28,145 nucleotides of DNA, taken from JBOGZD01 sp050697155. Lineage in GTDB: Bacteria > Actinomycetota > Thermoleophilia > Solirubrobacterales > 70-9. The notes under the pieces are model-generated. The model was not told where the DNA came from and searched no databases. It worked only from the letters and a program-made list of their open reading frames with translations. Made by a program: the position numbers and the translations under genes. Shown one piece after another: positions 22,567 to 28,145 of this stretch (its first letter is position 1; the number at the start of each line of letters is the position of its first letter). Location of the stretch: NCBI GenBank assembly GCA_050697155.1, contig JBOGZD010000024.1, positions 1 through 28,145 of the forward strand. The letters are read 5' to 3'.

Positions 22567-23712
22567 CGTGAACGCCTCCCATGAGGGCTTCGGCTCGAGC
22601 GCATCCTCCTCGAACAGGCCCGAGTCAGGGCACCAGACGCAGAGGCCCTCGGCCTCGTAGTCGCGCCACGCGTACCAGGTGACCGTTTCGATGCCCCACT
22701 CCTCGCGGCGGTCGAGGAAGAGCTCGTAGGCATCGGTCAGCGCCTCGGCCTGGCCCTCGAGACCCCGGTTGAGGGGGTCCTCGTCGCCGCCGGATGCATA
22801 CCCGACCTCAGTGATCCAGAGCCCGGCATCGTCGCCGGCGCGTTCGACCGACTCGCGCAGCAGCTCGACCTGGGACTCGACCTTCGTCAGGCTCGCGGCG
22901 TAGGGATGTGAGCCGACGCCGTCGAAGCTCGCCTCGGCGCCGTCGATCGCGTAGATGCGATCGAGGAAGTCCCAGGCGGTGTAAGCGGGAAGCTCGCCCT
23001 TGAGCGGGGTGCCGAACATGCCGCCGATGATCACCTCGGCCTCCGGGTCGCGCTCGTGGATCGCCCGCTCGGCGGCCGCCAGCAGGTCTGCGTAGGCGTC
23101 GGGGTCGGGCGTCGGCGTGTAGAAGCTGGGCGAGTTCTGCTCGTTCCAGATCTGCCACGCGCGGATCGGCTCCTGCGGCAGCTCCGGGTTCTCCTCCCAG
23201 AACTCGCCCCCCGGCCCGTAGCGGTCGACCACGGCTCCCACCCAGTCGGCCCAGGCGGCGAGCGCGTCCTCGGACCGGGGGGCGAAGGTCGCGCACTCGC
23301 CGCCCTCGCAGGCGACGCCGTCGAGCTCGTTCGCCGCCCAGGCCGGGGTGCCGTAGAGGAACGGGAGCACCTGAATCCGATTGCTGGCCGCCTGCGCGAT
23401 GATCGGGTCGAACCCGTCCCACCCGTAGTCGTCGGGCTCGGAGGTGGGGTCGGTTGCGAGCCAGGTCACCAGCACCCTCAGGGTCCCGACCCGGCCGTCG
23501 CCCATGCGGGCGTAGTCCTCCGCTTCGAGCGGCCCCTGGGGCACCACCCCGAAGAAGGGCCGGGGAGCGCCGGTGGCCGCGCCGCCGTCCTCCGAGTCGT
23601 CTCCGGCGCTGACCAGGAGCACCACGCCGACGACCACGAGCACGCCGACCAGTGCCAGCCAGCCATAGCGGCGCACGGTCGCGCCGCCACCCCCAGGGCC
23701 GGGGTCAACCAC
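22546..23712 (-). CDS. Membrane-anchored clan GH-A-like glycosidase, paralog 2
   Basis: This 388-residue protein starts GTG 23712. Unlike its paralogs it has a long hydrophobic segment (16-36) after a Gly-rich basic start and an acidic Ser/Asp/Gly linker, so it may stay membrane-anchored. The catalytic domain starts PFFGVVPQ. The candidate acid/base is E191 (WQIWNEQNSP) and the nucleophile is E302 (LWITEVGYASGG; Y replaces W). C135/C140, RYGPGGEFW, GGMFGTPLKGE, HPYA, CVWC (358-361) and the end LTGGR are family marks. It is the last gene of the minus-strand operon, four bases after paralog 3. It is markedly more acidic than its neighbours. Confidence 0.85.
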   Translation of the reverse strand: MVDPGPGGGGATVRRYGWLALVGVLVVVGVVLLVSAGDDSEDGGAATGAPRPFFGVVPQGPLEAEDYARMGDGRVGTLRVLVTWLATDPTSEPDDYGWDGFDPIIAQAASNRIQVLPFLYGTPAWAANELDGVACEGGECATFAPRSEDALAAWADWVGAVVDRYGPGGEFWEENPELPQEPIRAWQIWNEQNSPSFYTPTPDPDAYADLLAAAERAIHERDPEAEVIIGGMFGTPLKGELPAYTAWDFLDRIYAIDGAEASFDGVGSHPYAASLTKVESQVELLRESVERAGDDAGLWITEVGYASGGDEDPLNRGLEGQAEALTDAYELFLDRREEWGIETVTWYAWRDYEAEGLCVWCPDSGLFEEDALEPKPSWEAFTELTGGR

Positions 23713-23715
23713 GGC

Positions 23716-24822
23716 TCAGCTGCCGCCGGTGAACTTGACGAACGCGCGCCAGGCTGGCTTTTCTACCAGGCCCGGCTTCAGCAGGCCGGAGGCCGAGCAC
23801 CAGGCGCAGATCGACGTCGGCGAGTCCACCCAGCTGAACCAATTGACGGTCTTCACGTTGTAGCGGTTGGCACGGCGCTTGAAGTAGCGCAGCGACTGCT
23901 TCAGCCGCTTCGCCTGCGTCTTCGCGCCGACCTCGAGCGGGTTGCCGCCGCGCGAGGAGGACCAGCCCAGCTCGGTGATCCAGAGGCCGGTGCGCCCGTC
24001 GCGGTGCCTGCGCATGATCTTGCGGATCTTGCTGGTCTGGCGCACCACCCTGGCCACCTTGCCGGCGTAGGGGTGCGGGGCGACCCCGTCGAAGTCGCGC
24101 CTGGCGCCGCCAGCGCGGTAGAGGCGGTCGAGGAAGTCCGAGCCGGCGATCACTCTCGGCGTCGCCGCGAGGCGTCGGAACTCGGCCATCCCGCCGAGGA
24201 CCACGTCGGCGCCCGGATCGTTGTTGCGGATCGCCTTCGCCGCTTGGTCGAGCAGCTTGGCATAGCCCTTGGGGCTCGGCTTGGGCCGGTAGAAGTCCTT
24301 CGAGTTCTGCTCGTTCCAGATCTGCCAGGCGCGAATCGGCTTGCGCGGGATGTCCGGGTTCTCGGCGAAGAAGCTGCCGTTGGGCCCGTAGCGGGCGATC
24401 GCGTCGGCGATGAAGTCGCGCCAGTGCAGCATCGCCTGCTTTCCCTTGGGGGCGAACAGGCCGCAGGCGTCACCGCTGCAGCGCCGGCGGTCGAGGCCGT
24501 TGGCCACCCACTGCGGCGTGCCGAAGACGAACGGCAGCACGGTGACGCCGGCCCGGGCGGCGCCGTGGACGATCCTGTCGTAGCCGGTCCAGTGGTAGAC
24601 GTCGGGCTGCTGCTCGACCGCCGACCAGTTGAGGATCACCCGCACGGTGCCCACCCTGCCCTGGGCCATGCGCGCGTAGTCGGGCTCGCCGAGCTGGGTC
24701 TGGGGGACGATGCCGAAGAACGACCTCGGCACGGCGCCGGCCTGAGGCGTCGCCACCGCAGCGGTTAGCGCCGCGATCGCGAGCGCGATCGCCAGCAGCC
24801 CCCTTCTCGATCCTTGAGTCAA
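23716..24822 (-). CDS. Secreted clan GH-A-like glycosidase, paralog 3
   Basis: This 368-residue protein starts at TTG 24822, nine bases after AAGGAG; longer frames upstream run into the previous gene. Residues 1-30 are a signal peptide (LLAIALAIAALTAAVA, ending QAGA). The candidate acid/base is E171 (WQIWNEQNSKDFY) and the nucleophile is E284 (LWITELGWSSS). The GGMFGTP motif of the others is replaced by GGMAEFRRLAAT. The pair C115/C120, CAWC (339-342) and the end FTGGS are kept. The protein is strongly basic in its second half (RRHRDGR, KRLKQSLRYFKRRANRY), suggesting contact with anionic wall polymers. Its own ribosome site and 50-base gap suggest it can be translated independently. Confidence 0.85.
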   Translation of the reverse strand: MTQGSRRGLLAIALAIAALTAAVATPQAGAVPRSFFGIVPQTQLGEPDYARMAQGRVGTVRVILNWSAVEQQPDVYHWTGYDRIVHGAARAGVTVLPFVFGTPQWVANGLDRRRCSGDACGLFAPKGKQAMLHWRDFIADAIARYGPNGSFFAENPDIPRKPIRAWQIWNEQNSKDFYRPKPSPKGYAKLLDQAAKAIRNNDPGADVVLGGMAEFRRLAATPRVIAGSDFLDRLYRAGGARRDFDGVAPHPYAGKVARVVRQTSKIRKIMRRHRDGRTGLWITELGWSSSRGGNPLEVGAKTQAKRLKQSLRYFKRRANRYNVKTVNWFSWVDSPTSICAWCSASGLLKPGLVEKPAWRAFVKFTGGS

Positions 24823-24872
24823 AACGAACGTCTCCTTATGTCTGATGCAGTCGTTCCGGTCCGGCGATGTGG

Positions 24873-25988
24873 CTAGCTGCCCCCGGTCAAGCGGGTGAAA
24901 GCGCGGAACGCCGGCTTCTCGCCAAGGTCCTCGGTGAGCAGGCCCGAGAACGGACACCACTCGCAGAGGCCTTCCGTGAACCCCGGGTTGTCACGCCACG
25001 AGTACCAGGCGACGTTGGCGACGTTCCACGCCCTGCGCTTGCGAAGGAAGAACTTGAAGACCTGCTTGAGCCGGTTGGCCTGTCCCTTGGGCCCGCGGTT
25101 GAGCGGGTTCTTCGGGCCGTCGGAGGCCCAACCGAGCTCGGTGACCCAGAGGTCGACCTTGCGGTCGCGGCCCTGCTTGATCGCCTCGCGGATCAGGTCC
25201 ATCTGGGCGCGGACCTTCTTCAGCCGTGCGGCATAGGGATGCGGCGCGACGCCCTCGAAGTCCTTCTTCGCGCCCTTGATGTCGTAGAGCTTGTCGAGGA
25301 AGTCCCAGGCCGAGATCCCCGGCTTGCGCCCGCCGAGCGGGGTCCCGAACATGCCGCCTTGCACGACGTCGACGTTCCCGCCCGCCGTGCGCACGCCGCG
25401 GTGGCTGGCGTCGAGCAGCTTCGCATACGCCTTCACCTTCGGCTTCGGCTTGTAGAAAGTGGGGGAGTTCTGCTCGTTCCAGGCCTGGAGCGCTTCGATC
25501 GGCACCTTCGGCAGCAGCGGGTTCTCGGCCCAGAACTGCCCGCCCGGCCCGTAGCGGGCGACGACCTCGGCGACGAACGCCTGCCAGGCGTCGCGCGCCG
25601 GGCCCGAGCGCGGCGCGAACGGGAAGCACTCCGCGCCGCGGCAATTGTGTCCGTCGAGGTCCCGCGCGACCCATTCCGGGGTGCTGTAGATGAACGGCAG
25701 AACCCGCACCCCGTTGCGGGCGGCATCGGCGACGAGCGCGTCGACCCCGGCGAAGTCGCTGTCGCCGGCGGCGGGGGTGGGGTCGACCACCGCCCACTGG
25801 ATCTCGAACCGCAGCGTGCCGACCCGGGCCTGGCCCATCCGGTCGAGGTCCGCGGTCTCGAGCGGCGTCTGGGGCACGACCCCGAAGAACGAGCGCGGCG
25901 CCGCCGCCTGTGCGGTCGCAGCCGTAGCCAGCGCACAGAGCGCGACCAGCGCTGCGCCGATCCCCGCGAGTCCCCGCCTTCGGATCAC
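24873..25988 (-). CDS. Secreted clan GH-A-like glycosidase, paralog 4
   Basis: This 371-residue protein starts GTG 25988, overlapping the paralog 5 stop as GTGA. The signal peptide is at 1-30 (GAALVALCALATAATAQAAA). It has SFFGVVPQTPLE, a candidate acid/base E172 (LQAWNEQNSPTFY) and nucleophile E284 (LWVTELGWASDG). C116/C121, RYGPGGQFW, GGMFGTPLGG, HPYA, CEWC (342-345) and the end LTGGS are present. It is closest to paralogs 2 and 3 in the NEQNS and PLNRG segments. It is probably part of the tandem expansion; extracellular glycan hydrolysis or transglycosylation is inferred. Confidence 0.86.
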   Translation of the reverse strand: MIRRRGLAGIGAALVALCALATAATAQAAAPRSFFGVVPQTPLETADLDRMGQARVGTLRFEIQWAVVDPTPAAGDSDFAGVDALVADAARNGVRVLPFIYSTPEWVARDLDGHNCRGAECFPFAPRSGPARDAWQAFVAEVVARYGPGGQFWAENPLLPKVPIEALQAWNEQNSPTFYKPKPKVKAYAKLLDASHRGVRTAGGNVDVVQGGMFGTPLGGRKPGISAWDFLDKLYDIKGAKKDFEGVAPHPYAARLKKVRAQMDLIREAIKQGRDRKVDLWVTELGWASDGPKNPLNRGPKGQANRLKQVFKFFLRKRRAWNVANVAWYSWRDNPGFTEGLCEWCPFSGLLTEDLGEKPAFRAFTRLTGGS

Positions 25989-27202
25989 CGGGCCACCCTA
26001 ACGAACGCGTCCCAGGATGGCTTCGCCGCGCCGTTGCGGGTCCGCAGGCCCGCGTTGCCGCACCAATCGCAGATCGCCGATCCCCCGGCCTTGTCGCGCC
26101 ACGAATACCAGAACACGCCACGGACCCGATAAGCGCGGCGTCTGCGCTCGATCAGCGACAGCGAGCGGGTCAGCAGCCGGGCCTGGCCCTCGAGCCCCTT
26201 CACGTAGGGGTTGTTGCGCGGTCCGTCAGACGCCCAGCCGATCTCGGTCACCCAGGCGCCGGCCTTGCGATCGCCGGCTCGCTTGACGATCTTCCGCCCG
26301 GACTTCAGCTGGCGCTTGACCCCGCCCAGGGTGGCGGCGTAGGGATGGATTGCCCACGAGTCGAACGACCTCTTGATGCCCTTGACCTTGTAGAGGCGCT
26401 TGAGGAAGAGGCTGACCGGGGTCACCACCCGGCGCCCGCCGTCGCTGCCGACGGAGTTCGGCCCCCACATCCCGCCGACGACGACCTCGGCGCCGGGGTC
26501 GACCGACCTGATCGCGTTCGCCGCCCGGCGCAGCAGGTCCGCGTAGCCGGCGACGTTGACCACCGGGGCGTAGTAGGTGCGCGAGTTCTGCTCGTTCCAG
26601 ATCTGCCAGACCCGTAGCGGCGCCGGTTGATCGCAATGGCACGGCGGCTCGGGGCCGTCCGGGCAGAGCACCGGTACCGGCAGCGGGCAGGCCACCTCGG
26701 GCTCGTGCCAGAACTCGCCGCCCGGCCCGTAGCGGCCGGCGGCGGCGGCGGCAAGGCGCGCGAACGCGTCACGGGTTTCGGCCGAGGCGGGCGCGTAGAC
26801 GTTGCAGCCGGCGCTGCACGCGTAGCCGTCGCGGTTCGCGGCCCAGCGCGGAGTGCCCCAGAAGAACACCATCGGGCGCAGCCCGTTGTTGACCGCCGAG
26901 CGCACCGACCGATCGAGGGCGCTCCAGTCGTAGGTGCCCTCCTGCTCCTCGATCTGCGCCCAGTGGGCGAGCAGCCGGATCGAGCCGACGCCGCCCGCGC
27001 GCATCGTGTCGAGGTCGCCGTCTGCGGGTGGCCCCCCGTCCTGGGTGACTACCCCGTAGAAGTCGCGGGAGGGCGCGGCCGCGGCGGTCGACGCCAGCGC
27101 AAGCGCCGCGAGCACGGTCGCGAGCGCGATCGCGGCGGGCCGTGCCGGGGTACCGCGCGGGCGGGGCGCCGGGCGCCCCATCGATACGGCCGGGAGCGCC
27201 AT
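25985..27202 (-). CDS. Secreted clan GH-A-like glycosidase, paralog 5
   Basis: This 405-residue protein starts ATG 27202, overlapping the upstream stop as TGATG; a longer frame exists but runs into the upstream gene. The signal segment is at about 22-43 (AAIALATVLAALALASTAAA). The domain starts RDFYGVVTQ. The candidate acid/base is E204 (WQIWNEQNSRTYY) and the nucleophile is E320 (AWVTEIGWASDG). It has CDWC (378-381) and C129/C133. Two differences set it apart: a Pro/Cys-rich insertion at 171-191 with four extra cysteines (172, 180, 188, 190), and a C-terminus ending FVRVAR instead of TGG(R/S). It is the most divergent member of the group. Confidence 0.86.
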   Translation of the reverse strand: MALPAVSMGRPAPRPRGTPARPAAIALATVLAALALASTAAAAPSRDFYGVVTQDGGPPADGDLDTMRAGGVGSIRLLAHWAQIEEQEGTYDWSALDRSVRSAVNNGLRPMVFFWGTPRWAANRDGYACSAGCNVYAPASAETRDAFARLAAAAAGRYGPGGEFWHEPEVACPLPVPVLCPDGPEPPCHCDQPAPLRVWQIWNEQNSRTYYAPVVNVAGYADLLRRAANAIRSVDPGAEVVVGGMWGPNSVGSDGGRRVVTPVSLFLKRLYKVKGIKRSFDSWAIHPYAATLGGVKRQLKSGRKIVKRAGDRKAGAWVTEIGWASDGPRNNPYVKGLEGQARLLTRSLSLIERRRRAYRVRGVFWYSWRDKAGGSAICDWCGNAGLRTRNGAAKPSWDAFVRVAR

Positions 27203-27738
27203 CAGGTCGACTGAGTGCCGCTGGTCGCGTCCGCCGGCGTGGAGCCGCCCCCCGAACCGGGCCGTCCGCCCTCCCGGCGAAGCCGCCAGACGGCGACGCC
27301 GATCGAGGTGCCGGCGATCGCCCCGAGCAGCAGCAGAAGCGCGGGGAAGCCGCCGTCCCCTGAACCCGAGGTGGTGAAGCGCTCCTTCGGCCGATCCGGC
27401 GCCGGTGACGCGAACGGCCCGCCCTCGGCCTGCTCGGCGGCGGTCCGCTCGCGCTTGCCGTTCCCGGCGCCCTCGTCGATGGTCTCGGGGGTGACGGGGA
27501 CGGTCTCGGTCCCCGGCGCCGTGGGCGGCGTCGAGGTCGGCGGGGCGATCGCTCCGCCCTGGTCGTCGCCGGAGCCGCCTTCGCCTTCGCCGTTGGCCGA
27601 CGGAAGGTTGAGCTCGTACTCCTCGGTCGCGGGAGCGGCGGCGGGAGCTATTGCAGGGGTCGCCAGCGCCGCGATCAGCAGCGCTGCAAGCGCACAGAAG
27701 GCGCGCATGCTCCACCTAGACTTCCTGCCTTGCCTCAT
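27202..27738 (-). CDS. Small single-pass surface protein of unknown function
   Basis: This 178-residue protein starts at ATG 27738 behind GAAGGAAGGA; ATG 27708 is an alternative. A signal peptide (about 11-35) precedes EEYELNLPSANGEG. A long disordered Gly/Glu/Pro/Thr linker follows, then one membrane helix (about 137-160, FPALLLLLGAIAGTSIGVAVW), a basic WRLRREG stop-transfer and a short Gly/Ser/Thr tail. No enzyme motif is visible. As first gene of the operon, coupled to paralog 5, it may tether or partner the secreted GH-A-like proteins at the cell surface; that is inference from order only. Confidence 0.72.
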   Translation of the reverse strand: MRQGRKSRWSMRAFCALAALLIAALATPAIAPAAAPATEEYELNLPSANGEGEGGSGDDQGGAIAPPTSTPPTAPGTETVPVTPETIDEGAGNGKRERTAAEQAEGGPFASPAPDRPKERFTTSGSGDGGFPALLLLLGAIAGTSIGVAVWRLRREGGRPGSGGGSTPADATSGTQST

Positions 27739-27783
27739 CGGTCGCAGTCCTTCCTTCGCCGAACCCCCGCGGCAGGGTACACG
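27739..27783. promoter_or_regulatory. Divergent promoter region of the GH-like operon and the O-antigen-ligase-like gene
   Basis: On the minus strand TACCCT (27779-27774) could be the -10 box of the operon, upstream of the GAAGGAAGGA ribosome site. For the plus-strand gene no convincing -10 or Shine-Dalgarno sequence is visible in these 45 bases. Confidence 0.35.
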
Positions 27784-28145
27784 TTGCGCGCGACACCCCG
27801 TCTCACCCGAGCGCTCGGCGGTCTGCGCGTTCAACACCTGATCACGGCGGGGGTTGCGGCGGCTCTGATCGCGCTCGCCGCCTTCGAGGGCGGCTTCGGG
27901 GCGGCCGCGTTCTCCATCGGGGCGCTGGTCGTGTGGTTCCTGATCCTGGTCGGGCTCGCGGCGGGGTTTCTGCCCCGGGAGGAACCGCCTCGGGCGGCGG
28001 TCGTCGCCGGTGGGCTGTTCGCCGGGCTCGTCGCGATCAAGGCGCTCTCGGCGGCGTGGGCGTCCGACGACGGGCGGACATTCGAGGACGTAGTCAGGGC
28101 GCTCGGGTACCTCGGGCTGTTCACGCTCGTCGTTCTCGCGTCGCG
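27784..28145 (+). CDS. O-antigen ligase-like membrane protein, N-terminal part
   Basis: The frame is open from TTG 27784 to the window edge, about 120 residues. It shows successive hydrophobic segments (LITAGVAAALIALAAF, FSIGALVVWFLILVGLAAGF, VVAGGLFAGLVAIKALSAAW, LGYLGLFTLVVLAS) and the phrase SAAWASDDGRTFEDVVRALG, which matches the N-terminal half of O-antigen ligase / Wzy_C proteins in this bacterial group. These join or polymerise lipid-linked glycans outside the membrane. The start is uncertain because TTG 27784 has only a weak ribosome site. The catalytic periplasmic loop lies beyond the window. Confidence 0.7.
   Translation, partial: MRATPRLTRALGGLRVQHLITAGVAAALIALAAFEGGFGAAAFSIGALVVWFLILVGLAAGFLPREEPPRAAVVAGGLFAGLVAIKALSAAWASDDGRTFEDVVRALGYLGLFTLVVLAS

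Noticed and set aside
24823..24960. Longer N-terminus for GH-A-like paralog 3
   Set aside because: It overlaps paralog 4 and lacks signal-peptide features; TTG 24822 follows AAGGAG and directly gives a signal peptide.
1..28145. tRNA, rRNA, CRISPR array, transposase or integrase
   Set aside because: I saw no conserved T-loop sequence, regularly spaced repeats or transposase motifs while reading the window; this is a manual reading, not a covariance-model scan.

Overview
The window is GC-rich, gene-dense bacterial DNA. GTG and TTG starts are frequent, start/stop overlaps (TGATG, GTGA, TTGA) are common, and several genes look leaderless. Together with Gly-Xaa-rich surface proteins carrying a Lys-rich C-terminal domain and families of secreted clan GH-A-like proteins with FYGVVPQ and CxWC motifs, this points to an actinobacterium, most likely class Thermoleophilia (Solirubrobacterales-like). 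That placement is inferred from gene style; there is no rRNA or marker tree here.

Layout. (1) 1-1198: the tail of an unknown gene, then a DUF559/AbiEi-type nuclease-like gene bracketed by two copies of a roughly 39-bp imperfect palindrome; the upstream copy covers its start codon. (2) 1199-6683: a split SUF iron-sulfur locus. An Rrf2 regulator, sufC and sufS form one minus-strand unit. A glycine-rich exported protein gene lies on the plus strand, then sufU, coupled by TGATG to a secreted glycosidase-like gene. sufB and sufD are absent from the window. (3) 6759-14267: an envelope glycosylation island with three paralogous polytopic GT-C-like proteins, a GtrB-like GT2 plus methyltransferase pair on the plus strand, and a second GT2 plus methyltransferase pair on the minus strand. 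(4) 14314-16996: a NarL-type two-component pair divergent from an HtpX-like membrane protease. (5) 17125-19408: a saccharopine-dehydrogenase-like reductase with an apparent one-base frameshift, then a rhamnosyltransferase-like GT2 ending in a strong intrinsic terminator. (6) 19541-22538: sulfur-carrier chemistry, namely a rhodanese-ThiF fusion with reversed domain order and a MoaD/CysO-like carrier with an eight-residue tail after Gly-Gly, followed by an MFS transporter with a long N-terminal extension. (7) 22546-27738: a minus-strand operon of a small single-pass surface protein and four tandem secreted GH-A-like paralogs, divergent from the start of an O-antigen-ligase-like gene that runs off the window.

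Two themes tie the genes together: sulfur mobilisation (SufS/SufU/SufC, rhodanese-ThiF, sulfur carrier, with a shared GGATTTGGA promoter motif) and cell-surface polysaccharide or glycoprotein building (GT2, GT-C, methyltransferases, O-antigen ligase, GH-A-like proteins). The most unusual candidates are the palindrome-bracketed DUF559 gene, the five-member GH-A-like family, the tailed sulfur carrier and the tandem GT-C family. No tRNA, rRNA, CRISPR array or recognisable transposase was seen. No gene-free stretch exceeds 300 bases.
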